Part shown: positions 52,162 to 60,306 of the stretch, piece after piece
How the letters are laid out: every line of letters begins with the position of its first letter
Numbering within the stretch: position 1 is the stretch's first letter
Source: JBDTVS01 sp040007095
GTDB lineage: Bacteria > Acidobacteriota > Vicinamibacteria > Vicinamibacterales > CAVVIG01
Assembly: GCA_040007095.1 (NCBI GenBank)
Contig: JBDTVS010000009.1
Location: 14,493 to 78,492 of the forward strand
Length of the DNA: 64,000 bases
Reading direction: 5' to 3'
The notes under the pieces: generated by a model
Database searches by the model: none
What the model saw: only the letters and a program-made list of their open reading frames with translations
Told to the model about the DNA's origin: nothing
Program-made: the position numbers and the translations under genes

Positions 52162-52868
52162 AGGTGTCCCTCCCGCATTCCCGCGGCGGACCATTCGTTG
52201 TGGCGATGGTCGCGTTGGCGGCGACGCTCGTCACCTCGCCCTGGCTCGTCGCCAGTGCCGGGGCTGACCCAGTGCCGGAGGTCGTCGTGAAGGCGGCGTT
52301 TCTCTACAACTTCGTGCGATTCGCCGAGTGGCCGTCGCTCTCCGCCGGTGCGCCGATTGCCGCCTGCATCGTCGGTGACGCCGACATCGCCGACGCGCTC
52401 GTTGACACGGTTCGAGGCCAGACGATCAGCGGCCACGTGATCGACGTCTCGCGGCCTCGGGACGGCGTCAACTGGCGGAGCTGCCAGTTGCTGTTCGTCG
52501 GCGATGGCGAGACTCGACGAGCCGCGGCGGGGTTGGACGGTATCAAGGCGTTGCCGGTTCTGACCGTCAGCGACGGCACAGGATTCTCAGCAGGCGGCGG
52601 CATCATCGAGATCTATGTCGACGGCGGACGGATGCGTTTCGCGATCAACGTGGATGCGGCCGACCACTCGGGGCTTCACCTGAGCGCGCGGTTGCTCGGG
52701 CTCGCTACGGGCCTGTCAATGAACAAGGTATACAGTGTGGCCGCCGAGGCATCCCGCCGGGCTTCGTTGCTCGTCGCTTGCATACGCCCGGTATGCGCGC
52801 TTCTCGCGCCTTGCCGGGCGGGCGCCTCGACGCCCACACTGCACACCTTGTTCATTGACAGGCCCTAA
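52149..52868 (+). CDS. YfiR-family (DUF4154) periplasmic protein with repeat-derived C-terminus
   Basis: 239 aa from ATG 52149, overlapping the receptor stop by 13 bp. Signal peptide about residues 1-36. The YfiR core runs from about residue 38 (EVVVKAAFLYNFVRFAEWP) to about 186 (IYVDGGRMRFAINVDAADHSGLHLSARLLGLA). YfiR proteins repress membrane cyclases or kinases from the periplasm; here the partner is probably the kinase encoded next. Residues 187-239 are encoded by the palindromic repeat R1 copy C and are Ala/Arg/Cys-rich, unlike the family; the stop codon is directly after the repeat. Confidence 0.85.
   Translation: MDVLKVSLPHSRGGPFVVAMVALAATLVTSPWLVASAGADPVPEVVVKAAFLYNFVRFAEWPSLSAGAPIAACIVGDADIADALVDTVRGQTISGHVIDVSRPRDGVNWRSCQLLFVGDGETRRAAAGLDGIKALPVLTVSDGTGFSAGGGIIEIYVDGGRMRFAINVDAADHSGLHLSARLLGLATGLSMNKVYSVAAEASRRASLLVACIRPVCALLAPCRAGASTPTLHTLFIDRP
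52709..52865 (-). repeat. Dispersed palindromic repeat R1, copy C (157-bp hairpin)
   Basis: Outer arms gggcctgtcaatgaacaagg (52709) and its exact complement ending at 52865 (21 bp perfect), inner arms nearly perfect (cagtgtgg, cgaggc), centre gcatac-gcccg-gtatgc at 52780-52796. The inner part matches copies A and B in reverse orientation. It forms the 3' end of the yfiR-like gene. Confidence 0.9.
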
Positions 52869-52879
52869 GGTCATTCGGA

Positions 52880-55339
52880 ATGCTCATGCTGAGTAATCTC
52901 GGTCGCTGGTTTCGTCGCCAGTCGGTGGGTCGCAAGCTGACGACGACCGCGCTCATCACCAGCGGCGTCACGCTGATCGCGGCCTGCACGGTCTTCGCGG
53001 CCTACGACTACATCAACCTGCGCATCCGCCTGGTTCGCGACGTCACGATTCTCGCCGACATTGTCGGGACCAACAGCACGGCGGCGCTGACGTTCAAGGA
53101 CGCCGAGGTCGCAGCCGAGACGCTTCGCGCCACTTCGGTCAACGAGCACATCCTTGCCGCGCGGCTGTTCACACGCGACGGCGACCTGCTGGCGACCTAC
53201 GTCCGCCCGGGACTTTCATCGCCGTCCCGGCAGCACGTGGCCACGGCGCCGGGAACCGAGGCGTTCGCCCTGTACGAGCGCGGCCGCCTGAGAGTGGGAC
53301 GGCCGATTTCGCTGAACGACGAGATTATCGGCAGCATCGCGGTGGAGTCCGACACCAGGGAAATCTGGACCCGGCTTGCGCGCTTTGCGGCGATTGCCGG
53401 GTGCACGTTGTTCGGCGCGTTCTGGATCGCGTTCGGCCTGTCGCGGAAGACCGCGCGGCTGATCTTCGATCCGATTGCCCGGCTGATCGCGGTGACGCGT
53501 CTCGTACGCGACGGCGGCCGCTACGACGTCCGCGCGCAGGCAGGCGACCAGGACGAAATCGGCGAGCTGATCGATCAGTTCAACGCGATGCTGTCCGATA
53601 TCCAGAAGCGCGATCTTCAGCTGCTCGCCCAGCAGAACAATCTTGAACGCACCGTGGATGCGCGCACCGTCGAGCTCCAGACGAGCAACCAGGAACTGGT
53701 GAACGCGCGCGACAAGGCCATGGAAGCCAGCAGGGCGAAGAGCGAGTTCCTCGCGAACATGAGCCACGAGATCAGAACGCCGATGAACGGCATCATCGGG
53801 ATGACGGATCTCGTGCTCGACAGCGAGCTCACGCTGGATCAGCGGGACAGCCTTGCGACGGTACGCACGTCGGCCCACACGCTGCTATCGATCTTGAACG
53901 ACATTCTCGACTTCTCGAAGATCGAATCGCGCAAGCTGGCGCTCGAAGCGGTGCCCTTCGCCCCGCGCGCGTTGATTGCGGAGGCGCTCAAACCGCTGGC
54001 CCTCGCCGCGCATCGGAAGGACCTCGAGCTGATTTGCGAGATCGACCCGGACGTGCCGACGGCCGTCGTGGGCGACCCGACGCGGATTCACCAGGTCCTG
54101 ACGAACCTGGTCGGCAACGCGCTCAAGTTCACCGAGCGCGGCCACGTCTTCGTCGTGGTCCGGGCCGAGTCGCGCGCCGCGGGCCGCGTGACACTGCGCT
54201 TCGGCGTGACCGACACGGGAATCGGCATCTCGGCGGAAAAGCACGAGGCGATTTTTGAAGCCTTCCGGCAGGCGGACGGATCGACCACGCGCCGGTTCGG
54301 CGGCACCGGCCTCGGCCTGACGATCTCGGCCTCGCTGGTGCGGTTGATGGGCGGCCGGCTGTGGGTGGACAGCGCGCCCGACGCCGGCAGCACCTTTCAT
54401 TTCACCGTCACCCTCGACGTCACCGCCGCGCCGGAAGCGCATTCTGTCGAGCCACGTCCCCCGCACGTCGATGTGTTGATCGTCGACGACAACGACATCA
54501 ACCGCCGCATCCTGACGGAACTGCTCAAGCGCAAGGGGATGAGGACGACCGCCGTCGCGAGCGGCCTTGCCGCGCTCGAGACGCTCAGGGCGGCAGCTCT
54601 CGCCGGCCGCGCGTTCGCGCTCGTCCTGCTCGATGCGAAGATGCCGACGATGGACGGCTTCGAGGTCGCCGCAGAAATCGCGAAGCGGCCCGAGTTGGCC
54701 GGCGTCAGCATCCTGATGCTCAGCTCCGGCGACTTCGGCGAGCAGGCACATCGCGCCGAACTTGGCATCGCCGCGTATCTGACAAAGCCCGTGTACGGCG
54801 CCGAACTGCTGGCCGCGATCGATCGGGTGCTCGGATCCAAGCGTTCGGTCGTGCCGCCTGCCGCGACATCGACCGCCGGGGCCATGGCCATGGGGCCGAA
54901 GGGCCGGAGCGTCCGCATCCTCCTGGTCGAAGACAACGTGGTCAATCAACGGGTCGCATCTGGTCTGCTGACCCGCCGCGGCCACAAGGTGACGGTGGCC
55001 ATGGATGGCCGCGAGGCGTTGGTCCAGCTCGATCGCGAGAGTTTCGACCTGGTCCTGATGGACCTACAGATGCCGGTGATGGGCGGCCTCGAAGCGACCA
55101 TCGCGATTCGTGAGGGCGAGCGCGCCACCGGCCGCCACCTTTGCATCGTCGCCATGACCGCGCACGCCATGAAAAGCGATCGGGAACGCTGCCTGGCCGC
55201 CGGCATGGACGGTTATCTCTCCAAGCCGATCGATCCGCCCATGCTGTTTGCGGTGGTCGAACAGGAGAGCCTGGGCGGCGGAGTATCGCAGGCGGCCGGC
55301 GAAAAGGGTGTCTTCGACGAAGCGGCCCTGAGGCAGTGA
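52880..55339 (+). CDS. Hybrid sensor histidine kinase with two receiver domains
   Basis: 819 aa. Membrane helices about residues 22-44 and 167-187 with a CHASE8-like periplasmic sensor between, HAMP, coiled coil, HisKA (NMSHEIRTPMNGIIGM, phospho-His near residue 296), HATPase (NLVGNALKFTERG, DTGIGI, GGTGLGLTI), receiver 1 (VLIVDDND from about 532; acceptor LLDAKMPTMDG) and receiver 2 (ILLVEDN from about 679; LMDLQMPVMGG). It ends at TGA 55337-55339, but an HPt domain continues in the same frame beyond. Partner of the YfiR-like protein upstream. Confidence 0.94.
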   Translation: MLMLSNLGRWFRRQSVGRKLTTTALITSGVTLIAACTVFAAYDYINLRIRLVRDVTILADIVGTNSTAALTFKDAEVAAETLRATSVNEHILAARLFTRDGDLLATYVRPGLSSPSRQHVATAPGTEAFALYERGRLRVGRPISLNDEIIGSIAVESDTREIWTRLARFAAIAGCTLFGAFWIAFGLSRKTARLIFDPIARLIAVTRLVRDGGRYDVRAQAGDQDEIGELIDQFNAMLSDIQKRDLQLLAQQNNLERTVDARTVELQTSNQELVNARDKAMEASRAKSEFLANMSHEIRTPMNGIIGMTDLVLDSELTLDQRDSLATVRTSAHTLLSILNDILDFSKIESRKLALEAVPFAPRALIAEALKPLALAAHRKDLELICEIDPDVPTAVVGDPTRIHQVLTNLVGNALKFTERGHVFVVVRAESRAAGRVTLRFGVTDTGIGISAEKHEAIFEAFRQADGSTTRRFGGTGLGLTISASLVRLMGGRLWVDSAPDAGSTFHFTVTLDVTAAPEAHSVEPRPPHVDVLIVDDNDINRRILTELLKRKGMRTTAVASGLAALETLRAAALAGRAFALVLLDAKMPTMDGFEVAAEIAKRPELAGVSILMLSSGDFGEQAHRAELGIAAYLTKPVYGAELLAAIDRVLGSKRSVVPPAATSTAGAMAMGPKGRSVRILLVEDNVVNQRVASGLLTRRGHKVTVAMDGREALVQLDRESFDLVLMDLQMPVMGGLEATIAIREGERATGRHLCIVAMTAHAMKSDRERCLAAGMDGYLSKPIDPPMLFAVVEQESLGGGVSQAAGEKGVFDEAALRQ

Positions 55340-55360
55340 CTCGGGGAAGACGACGAACTG

Positions 55361-55660
55361 GTGGCCGACGTCATTGGCGTGTTCCTCGAAGACCTGCCCG
55401 TGCGGTTGGCTGCAATCGAGGACGCGGTGACCATCAGGAACGCCGCGTCAATTCGCGCGGAGGCCCACGCGCTCAAAGGGGCGGCTGGCAACGTGTCGGC
55501 CGTGCGACTCTTCGAAGCGGCCAGACTGCTCGAGCGAACCGCCACCGAATCGCATCTGCACGACGCGGAGGCGGTGTGGCGACAGTTGTCGGTCGAAGCG
55601 CGGACCGTCCGCGATGTGCTGCGTGCCTGCGCGGCGTCGGCCGGGGCTTCCTGTTCCTAA
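55361..55660 (+). CDS. HPt phosphotransfer domain, separated from the hybrid kinase by an in-frame TGA
   Basis: Exactly in frame with the kinase. The translation LRQ-stop-LGEDDELVADVIGVFLEDLP matches the usual start of a C-terminal HPt, so the TGA replaces one residue (CGA Arg to TGA would be one transition). The active His is in AHALKGAAGN. A GTG at 55361 with a weak ribosome site could restart translation and give a 99-aa free HPt, although it would miss the first helix turn. Either a recent nonsense mutation, a genuine split, or read-through. Confidence 0.75.
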   Translation: MADVIGVFLEDLPVRLAAIEDAVTIRNAASIRAEAHALKGAAGNVSAVRLFEAARLLERTATESHLHDAEAVWRQLSVEARTVRDVLRACAASAGASCS

Positions 55661-55664
55661 GACG

Positions 55665-56063
55665 CTATTTTGCGGCCACCGGTGTGGCGAGCGGCTTACC
55701 CGGTTCGACGATGTAGTTCGCGAGCACCCGAGCCACCGACGCGGTCTTGTTGGTGGCGTTGTGGACTGTGCCGGCCGGGATGAAAAACGTCTTTCCGACG
55801 CCCAGCGTCACCGGCGGTTTGCCTTCCTGCTCGAGCACGACCGCGCCTTCCAGGATGTAACCGATTTCCTCGCCCGGATGCGTATGCCGGCCAACCGTTG
55901 CGCCTGCTTGAAACTCGGCGACAGCCGTCACCGATTCACGGCCGGGCACCGATAGCGGCGACTGCTGCAAGGTCGTGCGTTTGAAACCGGCCTGCTGGGC
56001 GCCGAGCCCGACGGCGAGAACGGCCAGACCGAGGGTGACGACAATCGTGGCTGCTGTTTTCAT
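55665..56063 (-). CDS. Secreted cupin-domain protein
   Basis: 132 aa. Signal peptide ends near residue 22 (GLGAQQ). One cupin-2 domain with motif 1 GRHTHPGEEIGYILEG (three of the metal ligands His, His, Glu) and motif 2 FFIPAGTVHNATN (His). A metal-binding periplasmic cupin; substrate unknown. It converges on the kinase/HPt genes with a 4-bp gap. Upstream lies the repeat-rich gap 56064-56443. Confidence 0.9.
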   Translation of the reverse strand: MKTAATIVVTLGLAVLAVGLGAQQAGFKRTTLQQSPLSVPGRESVTAVAEFQAGATVGRHTHPGEEIGYILEGAVVLEQEGKPPVTLGVGKTFFIPAGTVHNATNKTASVARVLANYIVEPGKPLATPVAAK

Positions 56064-56186
56064 CGGTGTCCTTTTGTGAATGGCTGATGGCCATCAGCCC
56101 CGAGCCATTCAATGGCCGCGGCGGGCTGATTGTAACTTCGTTTCACTCCCCATCCGTGTCAGAATCTGCTTGCTCTTCGTGAACCA

Positions 56187-56251
56187 CGGTCGTGCGGCGC
56201 GGTCGTGCGGCGCGGTCGTGCGGCGCGGTCGTGCGGCGCGGTCGTGCGGCG
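56187..56251. repeat. 13-bp tandem repeat x5
   Basis: cggtcgtgcggcg repeated five times without change from 56187 to 56251, in the 380-bp gap between the cupin gene and MBL2. The rest of the gap holds no supportable gene. Confidence 0.9.
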
Positions 56252-56443
56252 GTCGCGATCGATTTCCAGGAAGAGCACCGTGCACAATCGGGCGATCGGC
56301 CTCGAGGATGGATGGAGAGACCGCTGCTCACCGCGGCACGCTCGGTGTTGGACGATGATTTCGAGGTTGCCGGAGTCGCGCGCCTCGTGATCGATCGGCG
56401 GCTCGATGCGGCAGGCTCCGCAGCGTGCGTGGCATGAGGGTCG

Positions 56444-57463
56444 ATGGCTAAACGAGACGTGGCACTCTTGGTCGGCGCGTTGTGCGCCAGCGTCATGGTT
56501 TCCAGTGTGGTTGGCGTGACGCGCGCCCAGCAACGGCAGGAAGCTGGTGAAACCGAGGCCGGCGGCCTCGAAGTGCTTCAGCTGCGGCCGAACTTCTACA
56601 TGATTGTCGGCGCCGGCGGCAACATCGCCGTCCAGGCCGGTCCGGACGGCGTCGTGGTCGTCGACGCCGGTTCGTCAACGAATGCTGATGCCGTGGTGGC
56701 CGCGATCGCGAAGCGCGCCGACCGGCCGATTCGATACGTCATCGACACCAGCGCGGATCCCGATCACGTCGGCGGCAACGAGCGGCTCTCCAAGGCCGGT
56801 GAAACGCTGTTCAACTTGAACAGCCCGACCGCGACGGCGATGACCAACGGAGGCGCCGCGACCATCCTGTCCGCCGAGAAAGTCCTGTTGCGCATGAGCG
56901 CGCCCGCCGGGCAGGTGTCTTCGTTTCCCACTGCCGCATGGCCGACGGAGACCTTCTTTCAACCCCGTCGCTATATGTATCTCAACGGCGAGGGGATCGA
57001 AGTGCTGCATCAGCCGGCGGCGCACACGGACGGCGATAGCGTCGTGTTCTTCCGCAAGTCGGACGTCGTGGTGGCGGGCGATATTCTCGACACCACGCGC
57101 TTCCCGATGATCGATGTCGCCAGGGGCGGCGGTATCCAGGGCGAAATCGACGCGTTGAACCGGATCGTCGACCTGGCGATTCCCTCGATTCCTTTCGACT
57201 GGCGCGACGAAGGCACCTACGTCATTCCCGGCCACGGTCGCCTCTGCGACCAGCCCGACGTCGTGGAGTACCGCGACATGGTGGTGATCATTCGCGATCG
57301 CATCCGGGCCATGCTCAAACAAGGGAAGACACGCGAACAGATCAAGGCCGCGTCGCCGACCCAGGGGTACAACAATCGATACGGCGCAAGCTCGGGACCG
57401 TGGACCACCGACATGTTCGTCGATGCGGTCTACACGAGCCTGACGCGAGAGAAACAGCCGTGA
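56444..57463 (+). CDS. Secreted metallo-beta-lactamase-fold protein with a partial metal site (MBL2)
   Basis: 339 aa. Signal peptide ends near residue 28 (GVTRAQQ). MBL fold, with the zinc motif T102-S-A-D-P-D-H-V-G-G: the HxH pair is replaced by Ser103 and Asp105, while Asp107, His108, His194 (AAHTDGDS), Asp213 (VAGDI) and His264 (PGHGRL) are kept. The Asp-His-His site is therefore intact and one metal could be bound, as in mono-zinc B2-type lactamases. Close relative of MBL1 (14447). It overlaps protein C2 (GTGA). Confidence 0.85.
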   Translation: MAKRDVALLVGALCASVMVSSVVGVTRAQQRQEAGETEAGGLEVLQLRPNFYMIVGAGGNIAVQAGPDGVVVVDAGSSTNADAVVAAIAKRADRPIRYVIDTSADPDHVGGNERLSKAGETLFNLNSPTATAMTNGGAATILSAEKVLLRMSAPAGQVSSFPTAAWPTETFFQPRRYMYLNGEGIEVLHQPAAHTDGDSVVFFRKSDVVVAGDILDTTRFPMIDVARGGGIQGEIDALNRIVDLAIPSIPFDWRDEGTYVIPGHGRLCDQPDVVEYRDMVVIIRDRIRAMLKQGKTREQIKAASPTQGYNNRYGASSGPWTTDMFVDAVYTSLTREKQP

Positions 57464-58236
57464 AGACCCGACATCGTTGGCTGGTCGCGCTCATTCCTGC
57501 GGCGATGTGGTGTCAGTCGGCGCCCGCCGCCGCTCAGAACCGCGGCGCGCCACCGCCGGCGCCCAAAGCGGCCGCGCCCATCGACCTCACCGGATACTGG
57601 GTCTCCATCGTCACCGAAGACTGGCGGTACCGAATGGTGACGCCGACCAAGGGCGACTACCAGGCGGTGCCGATGAACGCCGACGCGCGCAAGGTGGCCG
57701 ATGCCTGGGATCCGGCGATCGACGGTGCCGCGGGCAATCAGTGCAAGTCGTACGGGGCCGCGGCAATCATGCGCGTACCTGGTCGTGTGCATATCACCTG
57801 GCAAGACGATCAGACCCTGCGCGTGGACGTGGACGCCGGCACGCAGACCCGTCTCTTGCACTTCGAGAATCCCTCCGGAGACGGCACGTGGCAGGGGCGC
57901 TCGGCTGCGCAGTGGGAAAGGCCGGGCGGCCGCGGCGGTGCCGGACGTGGCGGGGCAGCGGATGCGGCGCCGCCCAAGGGTGGGTCGCTCAAAGTGGTCA
58001 CCACGAACATGCGGGCGGGGTACCTGAGGAAGAACGGCGTGCCGTACAGCGAGAACGCGGTCTTGACCGAGTATTTCGATGTGGCGCCCCAGCGCAACGG
58101 CGATCAGTGGCTGGTGGTCACCGCCATTGTGGACGATCCGAAATACTTGACGCAGAGTTTCGTCGTGAGCTCCCATTTCAGAAAACAGGCCGATGCCAAG
58201 GGTTGGGATCCCACGCCTTGCTCGGCGACCTGGTGA
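57460..58236 (+). CDS. Secreted protein C2 of the A/MBL/C module (unknown function)
   Basis: 258 aa, GTG 57460 overlapping the MBL2 stop. Signal peptide ends near residue 25 (APAAAQ). LTGYWVSIVTEDWRYRMVTPTKGDYQAVPM, MRVPGRVHITWQDDQTLRVDVDAGTQTRLLHF and YLRKNGVPYSENAVLTEYF are nearly the same as in C1 (15442), and the two share a Gly/Ala-rich linker in the middle, shorter here. No enzyme family is recognised. Confidence 0.82.
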   Translation: MKTRHRWLVALIPAAMWCQSAPAAAQNRGAPPPAPKAAAPIDLTGYWVSIVTEDWRYRMVTPTKGDYQAVPMNADARKVADAWDPAIDGAAGNQCKSYGAAAIMRVPGRVHITWQDDQTLRVDVDAGTQTRLLHFENPSGDGTWQGRSAAQWERPGGRGGAGRGGAADAAPPKGGSLKVVTTNMRAGYLRKNGVPYSENAVLTEYFDVAPQRNGDQWLVVTAIVDDPKYLTQSFVVSSHFRKQADAKGWDPTPCSATW

Positions 58237-58349
58237 CGGTTGGACGATTGCGCGGGCACATCGAGACTGATTCGTCAGGAACACGACAACGGCGGTGTTG
58301 TTCGCACGGTCGAGCGTGTGAGATCAGGTTGACGTCGGCGAGGTCCACT

Positions 58350-60221
58350 ATGTCCATCGTCAAGGTCCTGCGAACGGGGGCGGTGCTCATGACCGTCATG
58401 GTGGCCGGCAGCGTGAGCGCGTCCGCCCAGACCGAGCTGTCGGGCACCTGGGCGGCCATCAGTCACGAGGACGGGCTCGAGCGGGGCGGGGGTCCCTACG
58501 CCGTCGACTACACGGGGCTGCCGTTGAACGACGAGGGCCGTTCGCGGGCCCTCAGCTACTCCGCGTCGCAGTTCGGGGTGATCGAGCACCAGTGCGGCTT
58601 CTGGCCGCCGCACTATCTGGTGACGGGTCCCTTCGGGATGAAGATCTGGAACCAGACCGATCCGGTCACCGGCAAGACCATTGCCTGGACGATCGGATCG
58701 TGGGAAGACCGCGGGCTGACGACCATCTGGATGGACGGACGGCCGCGTCCTTCCAAGAATAGCCTGCATCTGCGGGGCGGCTTCACGACCGGCGAGTGGG
58801 ACGGCAATACGCTGGCCGCCTACACCACGCACATCAAAGCCGGTGCCATCCGGCGCAACGGCGCGCCGAGCAGCGACGAAGAGACGATGACCACGCGCTT
58901 CATCCGGCATGGCGATCTGATCACCGTGCTGGCGATCATCGAGGATCCCGTCTATCTGTCCGAGCCGTACGTCATCACGAAGAGCTTTCGGCTGAATCCC
59001 GACGCCGCGCCGATGTCGCCGATCGGCCCCCCGTGTATTCCCACGTATGAAGGCACGGCGGAAGGCAGTGTCCCGCATATTCTGCCGGGCGAGAATCCGT
59101 CGATCGACGAGCTGACGACCCTGTATCACATCCCGCGCAAGGCCGTGCTCGGCGGCGCGGACACGATGTATCCGGAATACCGGAACACCATGAAGGACGC
59201 GTTCGTGCGTCCCGAGAAGTGTCCGGCGAATTGTGGAGCTCCGCCGCCGGCGCAACAGCAGGGACCCCCTGCTGCACCCTCGACGGCGCCGGCTGCCGCT
59301 GTCGCGCCGCCGAGGCCCGACACTCCTCAGTCTCTGGCTCACCTCGACACCGCCAAGAAACTGGCCGGCACCGACCCGTGGCTGCTGTCGCCTTACAACT
59401 TCTACTGCGTGCCGGGCAAGGCCAGAGGAAACAGTCCGAATGCTCCCGAGCTCGAGCCGGTGCGGCTGTTCGACAACGTATACGCCGTCGGCAACTCCGA
59501 GGCCACGGTCTATGCCATTGCCACGTCGCAGGGCATCATCCTCATCGACTCCGGCTATGCCGACCGCGTCGAGACCGTCGTCATCCCCGGCCTGAAGAAG
59601 CTGGGTCTGGATCCGGCGGCCGTGAAATACGTGCTGCTCGGGCACGGTCACGCCGATCACTTCGGCGGCGCCCGGTACTTTCAAGAGCACTACGGCGCGA
59701 AGGTCGGGACGGGCGCGGCCGATTGGGATTTGATTGATCCGCCTAATCCTCCGGCCCCGCCACTGGCCAATCAGCCGAACGCCACCCAGAGCAAGCCGAA
59801 GCGCGACCTGGTCCTCGCGGAAGGCCAGCCGGTGCGGCTCGGCAACATCACCGTGACCCCGATAGCGATCCCTGGTCACACTTCGGGCTCCCTGGCGTTC
59901 ATCTTCCCGGTGCGCGATGGCCGCAGCACCCACATGGCCGGGCTGTTCGGCGGGACCATCCTGACCTCCGACCGAATCACGACGGCGGGGCTCTCGCAGT
60001 ATGTCCAGTCGATTGCGCACTACCTGGAGACGGCGAAGAGACTGAACGTCGATGTGGAGCTTCAGAACCATCCGCTTTTCGACATGACCCCGGAGCGGCT
60101 GGCCAGGCTGAAGACGCGGAGTGGCAGCCAACCGCACCCTTTCACGGTGAGCACCGACCGCTACGTCACGTTCTGGTCGATCGTGTCGGAATGCATTCAG
60201 GCGGAGATCGCTCGGCGCTGA
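58350..60221 (+). CDS. Protein A fused to a subclass-B3-type metallo-beta-lactamase domain
   Basis: 623 aa from ATG 58350. Signal peptide ends near residue 27 (SASAQT). Residues 28-300 are an A-type domain like A1 (LSGTWAAISHEDG, IWMDGRPRP, TGEWDGNTLAAYTTHI, IRRNGAPSSDEETMT, DPVYLSEP, ADTMYPEY). A Pro/Ala linker (about 300-335) leads to a B3-like lactamase: GHGHADHFGG (His432, His434, Asp436, His437), PGHTSGS (His510) and LQNHPLFD (His574), all zinc ligands intact. So the same A and MBL partners that are separate in module 1 are one chain here. Hydrolytic substrate unknown. Confidence 0.88.
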   Translation: MSIVKVLRTGAVLMTVMVAGSVSASAQTELSGTWAAISHEDGLERGGGPYAVDYTGLPLNDEGRSRALSYSASQFGVIEHQCGFWPPHYLVTGPFGMKIWNQTDPVTGKTIAWTIGSWEDRGLTTIWMDGRPRPSKNSLHLRGGFTTGEWDGNTLAAYTTHIKAGAIRRNGAPSSDEETMTTRFIRHGDLITVLAIIEDPVYLSEPYVITKSFRLNPDAAPMSPIGPPCIPTYEGTAEGSVPHILPGENPSIDELTTLYHIPRKAVLGGADTMYPEYRNTMKDAFVRPEKCPANCGAPPPAQQQGPPAAPSTAPAAAVAPPRPDTPQSLAHLDTAKKLAGTDPWLLSPYNFYCVPGKARGNSPNAPELEPVRLFDNVYAVGNSEATVYAIATSQGIILIDSGYADRVETVVIPGLKKLGLDPAAVKYVLLGHGHADHFGGARYFQEHYGAKVGTGAADWDLIDPPNPPAPPLANQPNATQSKPKRDLVLAEGQPVRLGNITVTPIAIPGHTSGSLAFIFPVRDGRSTHMAGLFGGTILTSDRITTAGLSQYVQSIAHYLETAKRLNVDVELQNHPLFDMTPERLARLKTRSGSQPHPFTVSTDRYVTFWSIVSECIQAEIARR

Positions 60222-60306
60222 GGTCCGCGCTCGTTGTCTTCGCTCGTGAACGGCGTGGGCGCGTTCGATCCGTCGCGCGCCGGATGCTGAGAGGACTCCC
60301 CAGTCG

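Noticed and set aside
55337..55339. TGA as selenocysteine or a reassigned codon
   Set aside because: TGA ends many intact genes here, no SECIS-like stem is obvious after it, and the residue position needs no Sec.
56064..56443. Coding sequence through the 13-bp repeat region
   Set aside because: Open frames exist on both strands only because the repeats are stop-free and the unit is not a multiple of three; no start signal or protein pattern.
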